DNA of 64,000 nucleotides from JBJHBP01 sp050485685 (GCA_050485685.1 JBJHBW010000016.1:1-64000), one strand, 5' to 3'; shown: positions 1 to 9,604, counted from the first letter of the stretch. Made by a program: numbers and translations. The notes: generated from the letters alone by a model not told the origin.

Positions 1-1206
1 GGGATCGTAGAACGATGCATGCCGCCCGGCGTTGGCGATCGGAAAGTACTGTGCGAACGGATTCGACGAACCTTCGCGACACCAGTCCGGGTTCGCCTGC
101 GCGCGTATCGCTGACGTGAGCCAGATGCGGCCCTGCGCATCGGGCATGGGATTGTGCGGGTCCGACGGCTGTTCATCGCCCCAGTGATGAAAATCGCCAT
201 AGAACGGTGACGTCGCAGTCGGCGGCGGGAAACGGGACGGCACTGTCGTTGCATCATCGCGCGTGGGAATCACGATCTCATGCGTGATGTGCGTATTGGG
301 ATCGAGCACCGTGAGCTTGCCGTGACCGCTGGACACCGCATACACGGGACCATTCGCGTTGACGGTGGGGTCACGCTTGTCGGTCGTGATCTCATCGTGC
401 ATGTACGACGTCTCGGTGCCCCAGTCCCACATAGTGATCACGACGTTGCGCTCAACTCCCTGCGGCCGCGGCGGCGCGGGTGGAATGGCTCCTGCGGCAA
501 TGCGATCGGACCAGTCCGCGAACACTTCGGTGGTGCGCTGCAGGCCCAGCGTCAGCAGGCGGGCATACATGTCACCGCCGCGCACGCCGGTACGCAAGCG
601 GCGCTCCCACAGCTGCTGCGAGGTCGCATTGGTCAGGCCCTCGGCTTCCAGAAACTCCGGTGTCCAGTGATCGAAGGTGCGGGTCACGTGGTTGCCGATC
701 TGGTGACAGAAGTTGCAGCCCAGTTTCAGCATATCCAGCCAGTGCGTCTGACTGAGCATCGTGCTGCCAATACCGGTCCCTTCGCCACCGGCCGCGACGA
801 ATTCCGATTCCGCCGGCGGGCGCAGCAGCGACCACCAGTAATCGCCCGGATAGACCACCGCGGCGTCCGCGGCACTGGACGCCTGATCCACTTCAAGACG
901 CACGTCGTGCGCACCGGGGCGAAGATAGCTGCGCTCGGAATCGATCAGACCGTATCCACGCACCCAGACGTAGTAATTGACCATAGGCAGTTCGGGGATC
1001 ACGAAACGGCCATCGTCATCGGTGACAACGATCTTGATGTACGGGGTGGAAAGGTCGGTCGTCTCGGCAATGACCCAGACGCCGGCTTCGGGACCTGCAC
1101 TGCTCTGGACAACGCCGGCGATATGCCCTTCCTGAGGCAGCACGCCGGATTGTGCGTGCGCAAGACCAAAGGCCGCCAGCAACGCGACCAGCAGTGTCTT
1201 TCTCAT
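1..1206 (-). CDS. Secreted haem-motif protein with carboxypeptidase-regulatory-like domain (C-terminus outside window)
   Basis: Reading leftward from an ATG at 1206 gives 402 codons with no stop, so the gene runs off the window. The start is supported by an AGGGGAG Shine-Dalgarno sequence. Residues 1-19 form a signal peptide (MRKTLLVALLAAFGLAHA). Residues about 26-105 look like a carboxypeptidase-regulatory/CNA-B beta-sandwich. A CNFCH c-type haem motif follows at residues 164-168. The distal part (VYAVSSGHGKLTVLDPN) resembles blades of a beta-propeller such as those of virginiamycin B lyase-like proteins. A periplasmic redox or sensing role is plausible but the substrate is unknown. The family assignment is from recognition of the layout, not a search. 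Confidence 0.75.
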   Translation of the reverse strand, partial: MRKTLLVALLAAFGLAHAQSGVLPQEGHIAGVVQSSAGPEAGVWVIAETTDLSTPYIKIVVTDDDGRFVIPELPMVNYYVWVRGYGLIDSERSYLRPGAHDVRLEVDQASSAADAAVVYPGDYWWSLLRPPAESEFVAAGGEGTGIGSTMLSQTHWLDMLKLGCNFCHQIGNHVTRTFDHWTPEFLEAEGLTNATSQQLWERRLRTGVRGGDMYARLLTLGLQRTTEVFADWSDRIAAGAIPPAPPRPQGVERNVVITMWDWGTETSYMHDEITTDKRDPTVNANGPVYAVSSGHGKLTVLDPNTHITHEIVIPTRDDATTVPSRFPPPTATSPFYGDFHHWGDEQPSDPHNPMPDAQGRIWLTSAIRAQANPDWCREGSSNPFAQYFPIANAGRHASFYDP

Positions 1207-1226
1207 ATTGCTCCCCTGCTTTCCTT

Positions 1227-1258
1227 CTTCGATTATTGTCAGCTTCGATTATTGTCAG
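1227..1258. repeat. Perfect 16-bp tandem duplication
   Basis: CTTCGATTATTGTCAG occurs twice back to back (1227-1242 and 1243-1258), just upstream of the secreted haem-motif gene on the minus strand. It sits in an AT-richer patch where that gene's promoter would be expected, so it may duplicate a regulator site or simply be slippage. Confidence 0.8.
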
Positions 1259-1368
1259 GCGGTTTGTTCTCGGTCACTGCCGTTGACTGCGGGGGTCGCT
1301 GTGCCAATCCGCCCCGGCGGTCCGCCGGCTGACCGTGCCCACAGCAGCCAATTGTACGTCAGAAAGCG

Positions 1369-2178
1369 TCAGCGCTCCCGATAGTACATGCGCATCGCAA
1401 TCGGCGCGAAAATCGCCGTGATCACGATCGATGAGATCAGCACCCAGACAACATCGGACAGCAGCACGCCACCGTGCATCAGGCCACGCGAAGCGGTTGC
1501 CAGGTGAGACACGGGATTGACGGCCACCACGGACTGCAGCCAGCCCGGCATGGTCTGTGGGTCGACAAAGATATTGCTGACAAAGGTCAGTGGAAACAGC
1601 AGCAGAAAGCTGGTCGTCATCACCGACTCCGGGTTGCTCACTCGCATGCCGACGATGATCCATATCCACGACAGCGCAGACGCAAAGACCAGCATCAGCG
1701 CGACGGCGAGAATCACACCCGGCACACCCGCCTCGGGACGAAAGCCCATGACCAGGCCGACAATCAGCACGACCACGGCGGCCAGGCCGTAGCGCATGAT
1801 GTCTCCCAGCAACGCACCAACGATGGGCGATGGCTGCCAGATCGGCAGGGAGCGAAAACGATCAAACAGACCCTTGCGGATGTCGGTATTCAGACCAATG
1901 CCCGTATATACGGTCAGAAACACGATGGTCTGCACCACTATGCCGGGCAGCAGATACTGCAGATAAGCCTGTGTGGAGCCGGCCAGCGCGCCACCGAACA
2001 GATAGGTGAACAGCACGGTCATCATGATCGGGAACACGGTCACGTCGAACAACTGGAAAGGCACGTGCTTGATCTTGAGCATCGCGCGCCAGCACAGCGT
2101 CAGTGAGGCCGACACCGCGCCGGGCGGCTGCGGCCGGATTTCCCGGGATAACGCCCGGTGCATCGCTTTGCTGCTCAT
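1369..2178 (-). CDS. ABC-2 type exporter permease (DrrB-like)
   Basis: The 269-residue integral membrane protein has about six hydrophobic segments, beginning near residue 40 (HVPFQLFDVTVFPIMMTVLF), the usual ABC-2 permease layout of daunorubicin/multidrug exporters. Its ATG overlaps the stop of the upstream ATPase gene by an ATGA quartet, so the two are translationally coupled and almost certainly form one exporter. The substrate cannot be told from sequence: members of this family export antibiotics, lipids or polysaccharide precursors. No biosynthetic genes adjoin it. Confidence 0.85.
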   Translation of the reverse strand: MSSKAMHRALSREIRPQPPGAVSASLTLCWRAMLKIKHVPFQLFDVTVFPIMMTVLFTYLFGGALAGSTQAYLQYLLPGIVVQTIVFLTVYTGIGLNTDIRKGLFDRFRSLPIWQPSPIVGALLGDIMRYGLAAVVVLIVGLVMGFRPEAGVPGVILAVALMLVFASALSWIWIIVGMRVSNPESVMTTSFLLLFPLTFVSNIFVDPQTMPGWLQSVVAVNPVSHLATASRGLMHGGVLLSDVVWVLISSIVITAIFAPIAMRMYYRER

Positions 2179-3134
2179 GCCGCCTCCTCTGCGACCTGGT
2201 CTTCCGCCGGGTGACCGGTGAGCGCGAAGAACACATCGTCAAGACTGGGCTGGCTCAGCGAGAACTCCTCCAGATCCACGCTGGCGCCCGCCAGGGCGGC
2301 CAGTGCCTGCGGGACGAGTTCATCACGCGCCACGCGCGCCGACAGACGCCCCGGATCATCATCACCGTGCACATCGTCACCGAAGATTCCACGCAGCATC
2401 TGCTCCGCATCCGGACGCCGCGCAACATCACGAACTCGAACATGCAGTGTGCTGCCACCGACCGAGCGTTTGAGTTCCCGGCTGGTACCCTCGGCAATCA
2501 GTCGACCGTGGTCTATCACGCCCAGTCTTTCGGCGAGGCGGTCAGCTTCCTCCAGATACTGGGTCGTCAACAGCACGGTCGTGCCTTCAGACGCGATCGC
2601 GCGCACGATGTCCCAGACCTGATTGCGACTGCGCGGATCCAGGCCGGTGGTCGGTTCATCGAGAAACAACAGATCGGCCGTCACAACCAGACTCGCAGCG
2701 ATGTCCAGACGTCGGCGCATGCCGCCCGAATAGTGCTGCACCTGGCGCTGGGCCGCGTCGGCAAGATCGAAAGCCTCGAGCAGCTCGGCCGCCCGCGCTT
2801 TCGCGGATCGCCACGAGAAGCCAAGCAGCCGGGCGATCAGCACCAGATTCTCATGCCCGGTGAGATCCTCGTCCACGGAGGCGAACTGCCCGGTCAGACT
2901 GACTTTCGAGCGCACCTGCCCTGCCTCGCTAACCACATCATGGCCCAGCACACGTGCAGTGCCGGCATCCGGTTTCAGCAGCGTGGCGAGCATGCGTATG
3001 GTCGTGGTCTTGCCGGCACCGTTCGGACCCAGCAGTCCGTAAACGGTACCGCGCTGCACTGTCAGGTCGATGCCGTTCACGGCGCGTGTCGCACCGAAAG
3101 TCTTAACCAGACCAGCGGTTTCAATCGCGGCCAT
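2175..3134 (-). CDS. ABC exporter ATP-binding subunit (DrrA-like)
   Basis: A 319-residue ATPase with Walker A GPNGAGKTT, signature YSGGMRRRLDIA, Walker B LLFLDEPTTGLD and the C-terminal extension typical of DrrA/NatA-type exporters. ATG at 3134 is preferred over a GTG at 3140 because a GGAG lies 9 bases upstream of the ATG but only 3 from the GTG. It hydrolyses ATP at the inner membrane to power the permease encoded immediately downstream with a 4-base overlap. The upstream 230 bases separate it from a divergent cytochrome gene. Confidence 0.88.
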   Translation of the reverse strand: MAAIETAGLVKTFGATRAVNGIDLTVQRGTVYGLLGPNGAGKTTTIRMLATLLKPDAGTARVLGHDVVSEAGQVRSKVSLTGQFASVDEDLTGHENLVLIARLLGFSWRSAKARAAELLEAFDLADAAQRQVQHYSGGMRRRLDIAASLVVTADLLFLDEPTTGLDPRSRNQVWDIVRAIASEGTTVLLTTQYLEEADRLAERLGVIDHGRLIAEGTSRELKRSVGGSTLHVRVRDVARRPDAEQMLRGIFGDDVHGDDDPGRLSARVARDELVPQALAALAGASVDLEEFSLSQPSLDDVFFALTGHPAEDQVAEEAA

Positions 3135-3371
3135 CGTCACGGACTCCGTGAATTTCTGAAAAGGCGGGATGTTGCCGGCGGTGCATACTAATCCCGCTCA
3201 TCACTCAATGCCAGCGGCAGCGCACTCATCATGGACTCAAGGTTTCACCATGGGTGCACAGTTTGGCTCCGTGGACAGCGCTGGACTCACTCGGCAGACA
3301 CTGTCCGATCCGGGTCCTGGCGATGTATGCTTCGGGCAGACGGATAAGGGTTCGCCTTGCGGAGGTCCTGC

Positions 3372-4187
3372 ATGAAATCCTCGAAATCGACACTGCTGGC
3401 GGGTACCGCCTGCCTGCTTTTTCCGCTCTGGACCCTCGCCCAGCCTCCCGCCGGTGACGGTGCGCCCCCACATCTGCGCAGCTGCGCTGCGTGCCATGGC
3501 GTCAACGGTGTCAGCACGGAACCGGGCACGCCTCATATTGCGGCACAGCGCAGCACCTATCTGGCCGCGCAACTTCGTGCCTATCGATCCGGCGCTCGCG
3601 AGAACGCTTTGATGAATGCGGTATCGGCGTCTCTGACGGATGCCGAAATCGATGCTCTGGCGGCTTACTACGCGACCCGACCGGGCCCGACTGACGGCAC
3701 GAACAGTTCACCGATGCTGGACGAGCTGGTCCTGACAGAGTTTCCGTTTCCTGCCGACTACGAATCCGCTTTCCTGCGTTACCGCACGACCTACCCCGGC
3801 AACCAGGTTCGTCACCTGTACGCGAACGATGTAGCCGTCAATGCAGCCAGAGCCGGAGAGTCCCTGCCCGACGGCTCATATCTGATCGTGGAGATTTTTG
3901 CGCGCCAGCAGGATGCCAATGGCAATGCCGTACTGGGCAGTGACGGCCAGCCGGTTGCCGGCGAACGCACGGGTTTCAACGTGATGGCCCGCGAAGCGGG
4001 CTGGGGCGATCGTGTGCCGGCATTGCTGCGCAATGAGAACTGGCTGTACGCAAATCTGGATGCACGCGGTAATGTGAACACCGGCGCCAATCAGGCCGCG
4101 TGTCTGGCCTGTCATGTTCCGCTGACCGAAGACAGCTTCCTGTTTACGATAGAACAGCTTGCGGAAGCGGCGCGAGCCGCTGACTGA
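3372..4187 (+). CDS. Periplasmic dihaem cytochrome with P460/c'-beta-like domain
   Basis: A 271-residue protein. ATG at 3372 sits behind GGAGG at 3361-3365 (an in-frame start 15 bases earlier would overlap that site). A signal peptide ends near TLAQ (residue 24). The first domain is a small class I cytochrome c with CAACH at residues 38-42. The second (about 115-271) resembles cytochrome P460, with a YANDVAV motif, LPDGSYLIVE and a terminal CLACH at 244-248. The mature chain contains no lysine at all, so the lysine-haem cross-link that defines true P460 cannot form, and c'-beta-type chemistry is more likely. Exact reaction unknown; NO or hydroxylamine chemistry is known for the family. Confidence 0.72.
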   Translation: MKSSKSTLLAGTACLLFPLWTLAQPPAGDGAPPHLRSCAACHGVNGVSTEPGTPHIAAQRSTYLAAQLRAYRSGARENALMNAVSASLTDAEIDALAAYYATRPGPTDGTNSSPMLDELVLTEFPFPADYESAFLRYRTTYPGNQVRHLYANDVAVNAARAGESLPDGSYLIVEIFARQQDANGNAVLGSDGQPVAGERTGFNVMAREAGWGDRVPALLRNENWLYANLDARGNVNTGANQAACLACHVPLTEDSFLFTIEQLAEAARAAD

Positions 4188-4194
4188 GACAGCG

Positions 4195-5631
4195 TCAGGC
4201 GTCAGCGGTGCGCTGCAGCAACCGCCCGAACAGATGCAGTCCTTTGATGCTGTCGTTGTCTTCGCGCACGAAGTAGCCGGTGATCCCTGACGGCGGCCCT
4301 TCGAGAAAGACAAACCGGTCTGCGTGTCCCGCAACCAGAGCAGCTGTCAGCACCGACGATGACAGTTGCACCTCGCCGGGTTCGTTCATCTGCGCGAGCA
4401 GTTCCGGGTCCGGATGCAGCGTGAATCTAAGCCGCCCCGCATCGTCGGCGGTGACCGTCGCGCGCGTGCCCCGCAGCGTGCCGTATTCTCCAATGTATAC
4501 GTCCAGATCCGCGGGTGACGCAGTCAGCGGCTGTGGCTCCGGCGCGGTTATCCCGAAACAGGCGTCAAGTATTCGGCTGACTGCGAAACGATTGAATGGA
4601 ATACCACCGGGACTTGCGTTCGTCAGCAACAAGCATGCGGCGTCCATTTCAGGAATGAATATCAGACTCGCTTCCTGACCGTTGGTACTGCCATCGTGGC
4701 CGACCAGGCACACACCCGACACATCGCGCATGAACCAGCTGATGCCCATACGGTCACCGACGGCACTGCCCGGCATCGTGATCAATGGCTGGCGCATACG
4801 ACGCATCGAGGATTCATTGAGCATTCGCGTCCCATCGCTCGCGCGGCCATCGCCCAGGTGAAAGCGTGCCCATGCCAGCAGATCGACAATACTGACGCAG
4901 ATGCCCCCGGCCGGCGCTCCGTTGCGCGGCAACCCCCACGGTCTGGCGACGCGAGGCGCGCCACCTGTTCCGGGTTTATGGCCGACTGCAAACCGACGCG
5001 TCATCACCTCATCGCGAAAGAACCAGGACTCACGGAGCTTGAGCGGTTCCAGCAGCAGATTTCGAATTGCATGCTCGTAACTGGTGCCGGTGACGACCTC
5101 GATGATCCTGCCGGCAACGCAGAACGCGGCATTGTTGTATGAGAACGCCTGCCCCGGTGGCGTTATCTGTTCGACCTCATCCAGGCGCGTGACAAAGCGT
5201 TCCAGGGCGTCATCACCCTCACCGGTATCAGGAAAGAAGTCACCTTCCCAGCCGGCCGTATGACTAAGCAGATCGAGCACGGTTACCTGCTTTGCCACAG
5301 TCATGTTGCGCAGCTTCAGACTCGGAAGATATCGGCACACCGGCGCGTTGAGGTCCACGTCTCCGGCCTCGGCGAGTCGAACCAGTGCCGTTGCGGTATA
5401 GGTCTTGCCTATGGATCCGGCCTGAAAGAGGGTCTGCCTGTCGACGGGCAAAGGATTTTCGATGCCGGTGACACCGTGACAGGCGATCGTGGCATTCCCC
5501 GCGTGCCAGAGACCCGCTGCGGCACCCGGCACATCCCATTCGGCAGCGAGATCGCCAAGCAGACTCTCGAGATCGTTCTCAGTGAAGGTGTAGTGCAAAA
5601 CGGTGTTCTCTATGCCTTGCCCCGTGGCCAC
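4195..5631 (-). CDS. Serine hydrolase, beta-lactamase/class C penicillin-binding family
   Basis: A 478-residue protein with the serine-active family motifs: SxxK as SIGK at residues 73-76 (catalytic Ser73), YxN as Y165-N-N167, and an HDG triad near residue 315. No signal peptide is evident, so it looks cytoplasmic. The C-terminal 110 residues form an extra lipocalin-like beta domain seen in esterase-type members. The start codon is GTG with only a weak ribosome site. It follows avtA with a 38-base gap and may be co-transcribed. The substrate could be an ester, a D-aminoacyl peptide or a beta-lactam. Confidence 0.8.
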   Translation of the reverse strand: MATGQGIENTVLHYTFTENDLESLLGDLAAEWDVPGAAAGLWHAGNATIACHGVTGIENPLPVDRQTLFQAGSIGKTYTATALVRLAEAGDVDLNAPVCRYLPSLKLRNMTVAKQVTVLDLLSHTAGWEGDFFPDTGEGDDALERFVTRLDEVEQITPPGQAFSYNNAAFCVAGRIIEVVTGTSYEHAIRNLLLEPLKLRESWFFRDEVMTRRFAVGHKPGTGGAPRVARPWGLPRNGAPAGGICVSIVDLLAWARFHLGDGRASDGTRMLNESSMRRMRQPLITMPGSAVGDRMGISWFMRDVSGVCLVGHDGSTNGQEASLIFIPEMDAACLLLTNASPGGIPFNRFAVSRILDACFGITAPEPQPLTASPADLDVYIGEYGTLRGTRATVTADDAGRLRFTLHPDPELLAQMNEPGEVQLSSSVLTAALVAGHADRFVFLEGPPSGITGYFVREDNDSIKGLHLFGRLLQRTADA

Positions 5632-5669
5632 TTTCTTTCAGCGCAAGCGACCACACTGGCAGCCGTCAG

Positions 5670-6947
5670 TCATCTGCTGTTCGCTGCATGCAGGCTGCGC
5701 ACTTCCTCGCCCAGCAACCTGATGCCACGTTCAACGACATCCGGATCCTGCGCAAACGACAGTCGAAGGCACTCGTCCCGGTGATCCCAGGGCTCCGCCA
5801 GACCCGGGAAGAAATAATGCCCGGACAGTACAAATACGTCTCTTGCTTTCAGACGTCGGTACAGCTCCGCGCTTGAGACCGGCAGCCCGGGCAACCACAA
5901 CCACAGGAACATTGCCCCTTCGGGCTTGTGTATGCGGAATGGCAGCCCGCTGAGCACGCTCTGCAACAGATTGGCGGCTGCGAACGCACGCTCGCGATAG
6001 AACGGCATCACGTGCTCGCGGCTCATTGTGATGATCTCACCGCTGGACACCATGGGCTCCAGCAGGACAGGTCCGACACTGCCCACCGAAAGGTTGAACA
6101 CCGCGGTCATGCGTGTCAGTGCATCGATGATGCCTTCGTTGGCGATGACGATGCCTGTGCGCACCCCGGGAAGACCAAATTTGGACAGGCTCATACAAAG
6201 AATCACGCTGTCGTTCCACAACGGTTCAGCGTCGGTGAATACGATGCCGGGAAACGGCACGCCATAGGCACTGTCCAGAATCAGTGGCACACCACTGGCA
6301 CGACACAGCTGTTCGAGCTTGGTGATCTCGGCATCCGTCAGCACATTGCCGGTCGGGTTCGTGGGCCTGGATACGCAGACGGCTGCGATGGATTCATCGA
6401 TGTCCAGCGCATCAAAATCCAGCCGGTACTTGAAAAAGCACTCGTCCAGATCTTCGATCGCAGGGCGCCGGGCCACGAAGAAATCGTCGCTGAGCCCAAG
6501 GTCCGCATAGCCGACATATTCCGGAGTGACCGGCAGAAGAATGCGCCGCCTGGAGCCGTCCGTGAATTCTCCCGCCAGCATGTTGAACAGCATGAAGAAA
6601 CTGGTCTGACTCCCGCCCGTCAGCGCGATGTTGTCCTCGGTCAGCGGCCAGCCGTACTCATGGGTGAGCAGGTGCGCCAGTGCACGGCGAAAGCCGACTT
6701 CACCGCGCGGGTGGGCATAGTTGGCAAGCAGGCGATCGAATTCACCCTGGTTCGCCGCGACTTCGGCCAGCCGGGCCTGCAACCGTTGTTGAACCTGCGG
6801 AATGCGGCCGGGATTACCGCCACCGAGCATGGCGACCTTGCGGTCGCCGCTCATGGCGTGACCGAGATCATCCATGAGCTCCAGCGCGCCTGTCTCGCGC
6901 GTGAAGCGTTCTCCGAATCTGGATAGACGGGGCCGCACCCCGATCAT
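5670..6947 (-). CDS. avtA: Valine-pyruvate aminotransferase
   Basis: A 425-residue fold-type I PLP enzyme whose sequence follows E. coli AvtA along its length: MLGGGNPGRIP near the N-terminus, PVTPEYVGYAD, VCVSRPTNPTGNVLTD, DSAYGVPFPGI, and the PLP lysine in CMSLSKFGLPG. It interconverts valine plus pyruvate with 2-oxoisovalerate plus alanine in branched-chain amino acid metabolism in the cytoplasm. It is transcribed toward the serine hydrolase gene. No leader peptide or regulator was seen upstream. Confidence 0.9.
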   Translation of the reverse strand: MIGVRPRLSRFGERFTRETGALELMDDLGHAMSGDRKVAMLGGGNPGRIPQVQQRLQARLAEVAANQGEFDRLLANYAHPRGEVGFRRALAHLLTHEYGWPLTEDNIALTGGSQTSFFMLFNMLAGEFTDGSRRRILLPVTPEYVGYADLGLSDDFFVARRPAIEDLDECFFKYRLDFDALDIDESIAAVCVSRPTNPTGNVLTDAEITKLEQLCRASGVPLILDSAYGVPFPGIVFTDAEPLWNDSVILCMSLSKFGLPGVRTGIVIANEGIIDALTRMTAVFNLSVGSVGPVLLEPMVSSGEIITMSREHVMPFYRERAFAAANLLQSVLSGLPFRIHKPEGAMFLWLWLPGLPVSSAELYRRLKARDVFVLSGHYFFPGLAEPWDHRDECLRLSFAQDPDVVERGIRLLGEEVRSLHAANSR

Positions 6948-7011
6948 CCTACTACAGCGGGCAGGATGAGTCCGCGCTGCCAGCGACTTTGCGCAGCACC
7001 TTGGAGGCCGC

Positions 7012-7503
7012 TTATTCCAGCGGCACTCCCGCGGGTCCCGATGTGCCGAAAACTCCCTGCTGTGGTGGCGGGGCGATGGTTGACAGCTCTTCGAGTTCGC
7101 TCAGGAAGCGCTGAGCCTGCCTTTCGTCACTGAGCTCATCTCCCTGCCGCTGCCCGACATACGTGCACACGAGCTGCGGGAGGCGCGTGCCGGTTACCCG
7201 AACGTTCCGGCATACGCGTTGAGGCTGCTCGGCCTCAGGCTCAACAGCGACGAATGCGGTCACTTCCTCACCTGAAGCCGTCGTCTGCTCATCAGCACCG
7301 GACGCTCGGCCCGTTTCGGTTGCCTCCGTACTCTGCGTTTCCACGATGGCTGTGTCGTCATCCCCAACCGGTTCCGCGGCGACAGCGTTCCCATGAACTG
7401 CGATGGCAGACCAACCGACGGCAAGTACCGCCGCGCAGATTCTCGTTCGCCACCGCATCGTGCACACGCCCGCCGGACAAGAAGTCATGTTGAGGAGAGA
7501 CAT
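7012..7503 (-). CDS. Small secreted protein of unknown function with two-cysteine motif
   Basis: A 163-residue protein. The ATG at 7503 lies 6 bases from a GAGGTG ribosome site and is chosen over a GTG at 7512. An N-terminal hydrophobic stretch (ICAAVLAVGWSAIAV) ending at AVAA suggests export. The middle is acidic and low-complexity (T, E, A rich). The C-terminal third holds VCRNVRVTGTRLPQLVC, resembling the cysteine-x-VTGSRL-x-C core of short proteins common in proteobacterial genomes, whose function is unknown. The two cysteines could form a disulfide in the periplasm. Confidence 0.6.
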   Translation of the reverse strand: MSLLNMTSCPAGVCTMRWRTRICAAVLAVGWSAIAVHGNAVAAEPVGDDDTAIVETQSTEATETGRASGADEQTTASGEEVTAFVAVEPEAEQPQRVCRNVRVTGTRLPQLVCTYVGQRQGDELSDERQAQRFLSELEELSTIAPPPQQGVFGTSGPAGVPLE

Positions 7504-7661
7504 TGAGGCCACCTCTTTTTTTTAAGCGAGATAGTTGATTAAGCTGGATCATACTGTCGGGAAACAGCGGACGCAAACGTCATTTTCGGCCCGGCAACCG
7601 CCCTGCAGCACGCACCATGCAGGTGCGGCCGGGGGCTGTTGAGCCAGCGGGGCTCCTGCCG

Positions 7662-9383
7662 TTACAGATCCTCCAGCGTCAGCGTCACCGTCGCATCCCG
7701 CCACGCTGCATCCAGCTGTGCACCGACCAGAGCCGCCTCGTCATCGCGTCCCTGGGCGAACAGGCTCTGCTGCAGCCCGAACAGCAGTCGACCCTCGCGC
7801 GGAAACTTCGCGGATGCCTCACGGAACACCGCCTCGGCACCGGCAGGGTCACCATTGGCAAGCAGTGCAGCACCCAGAGACTGGCGAACCGGATACATCC
7901 ATGCCGGCGGCTCGTCATACTGAATCATGCGCTCGAGCTCCACCGCGCGTCGCCAGTGCGAGATGGCCTCGGCGCCTTCGCCCCGAGCTTCAGCAATGCG
8001 CGCAGAAAGCGTTGCCGAGGCAAGGGCGAGAACGTCGGCGGTACGGTTGTTGAGCAGGTACATCGATTCGTCCGGCACCTCGGCGCGCTCGGCTTCGAAG
8101 CGGCGCTGCTCTGCCTCGGCCTCAGGAATACTGCCCAGTCGCGCGTGGGCCACCGCCCGCGCATAACGCCAGAAGGCGTGTTCCAGAGCCCTGTTAACAA
8201 CGGGTTCAGGCGCAGCCAGGATGTCGTCGGCGCGATTGAATCGCAGCTCAATCATCAGCGGATAAAGCCTGAAGCCCTCGAGCATCTGCATCTCAAGATC
8301 AAAGTCGCCAACTCGCTCAACGATCTCCAGTGCGGCTGCCTTCGCCTCCTCGTAACGCCCCTGCTGCGCACGCGCATAGGCGATGAAGTGGACATTGTGA
8401 GTCGCATACATCAGCGGATATACGCCGGTGGCGCCGGTCCTGTCGATAAAGGCATTGTCCGCCTCCACCGCATTAATGTTGGTTTCGGCAGCGAGTTCAT
8501 AGTCGCCGGTCTGCAGGAATATGTGTCCCGGCATATGCACGAGGTGCCCGGCACCGGGGACAAGCGTCATGAGGCGGTGGGCACTGGGGATGGCCCGCTC
8601 AAGGTTCGGAGATGCCTCCACCGCGTGAATATAGAAGTGGTGGGCGCCGGCATGATCGGGATTGCGCTTCAGAACCGACTCAAGCGTGGCCACTATTTCC
8701 AGCGTGCCCGGTGCCGGGTCACCATCCGGCGTCCACAGCTGCCAGGGACGCAACATCATCAGCGACTCGGCAAACAGCGTCGCGGCGTCCAGGTCATCGG
8801 GGAACCGTACGGTCATCTCGCGCATCGCTTCGCTGTATGCAAGATGCTGGGCGAGCAGGTCGGCATCAGGATTCGGCGATGCGTAACGCAGGGCAATGGC
8901 GTCGATGTAGGCCTGTTCACGTGGAGTGCCCTGCGCCGCGCGTGCCCTGGCACCTTGCACGGCTTCGTAGGTCGCGCTGGCACGTGCCTCGTCTACCGCC
9001 GTGTCGTTGTAGTTCGGGCCAATGGAAAGGGCAAGCCCCCAGTACGGCATCGGCGCCTGGGGGTCCAGCTCCATAGCACGGCGGAAATAGCGCGCCGCCT
9101 CGTCATGATTGAATCCGTATAACAGCGCGATGCCCTGGTTGAAATAGAGCTGTGCATCGGCGTCTTCGGTCGTAATCGGGAAGTGATAGTCGCCAAGGCC
9201 CGGATGGAGCGACTGCGCGGCCGTCGGCAGTTGATCGTGCCCGTCGTGCTGCGCCAGCGACGTGCCTGCTGTCACTGCCAGAAAGCCTGCCAAGGTCACA
9301 AGAGCGGCCACCGGGACGGCCAGAGTCTCGGAGAACCCAACCAGTCGGCGAAGAACGAAAAGCACCGGAGAACGTCTGTTCAT
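7662..9383 (-). CDS. Secreted tetratricopeptide-repeat protein
   Basis: A 573-residue protein. The ATG at 9383 has a GGGAGG site 6 bases upstream, so the long N-terminal extension open in this frame is rejected. After a signal region (residues 1-38, ending GTSLAQ) the chain is mostly helical TPR units, clearest at LYFNQGIALLYGFNHDEAAR with YFRRAMELDP and PMPYWGLALSIG. The same architecture occurs in exported TPR proteins of aquatic gammaproteobacteria next to copper or cytochrome genes. It probably scaffolds protein contacts in the periplasm. No enzymatic motif was found. Confidence 0.8.
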   Translation of the reverse strand: MNRRSPVLFVLRRLVGFSETLAVPVAALVTLAGFLAVTAGTSLAQHDGHDQLPTAAQSLHPGLGDYHFPITTEDADAQLYFNQGIALLYGFNHDEAARYFRRAMELDPQAPMPYWGLALSIGPNYNDTAVDEARASATYEAVQGARARAAQGTPREQAYIDAIALRYASPNPDADLLAQHLAYSEAMREMTVRFPDDLDAATLFAESLMMLRPWQLWTPDGDPAPGTLEIVATLESVLKRNPDHAGAHHFYIHAVEASPNLERAIPSAHRLMTLVPGAGHLVHMPGHIFLQTGDYELAAETNINAVEADNAFIDRTGATGVYPLMYATHNVHFIAYARAQQGRYEEAKAAALEIVERVGDFDLEMQMLEGFRLYPLMIELRFNRADDILAAPEPVVNRALEHAFWRYARAVAHARLGSIPEAEAEQRRFEAERAEVPDESMYLLNNRTADVLALASATLSARIAEARGEGAEAISHWRRAVELERMIQYDEPPAWMYPVRQSLGAALLANGDPAGAEAVFREASAKFPREGRLLFGLQQSLFAQGRDDEAALVGAQLDAAWRDATVTLTLEDL

Positions 9384-9604
9384 GGTCTGCCTCCCATTCC
9401 GGTCTGGTGGAACCGGGTGGCAGATCATACACCCGCTGTCGTGCTTCTGTGAGCCTGATGTGGGTGGCAGCCTTCGATCAGGCGCCGGCCACCTTCCGAT
9501 GCGCCCGTGCCCATGCAACCGCGCCGATACGACCGCAGCTGCAGCGATGCGGCGGAACGGGGTAAGCTTGTTCCGTCGCCGGTCACGGGGGAGGAAGGAC
9601 TGCA

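Noticed and set aside
280..1332. Long plus-strand open frame over the left edge
   Set aside because: It is antisense to the secreted haem-motif gene, has no ribosome site and no protein-like composition. The opposite strand gives a clean signal peptide and CNFCH motif.
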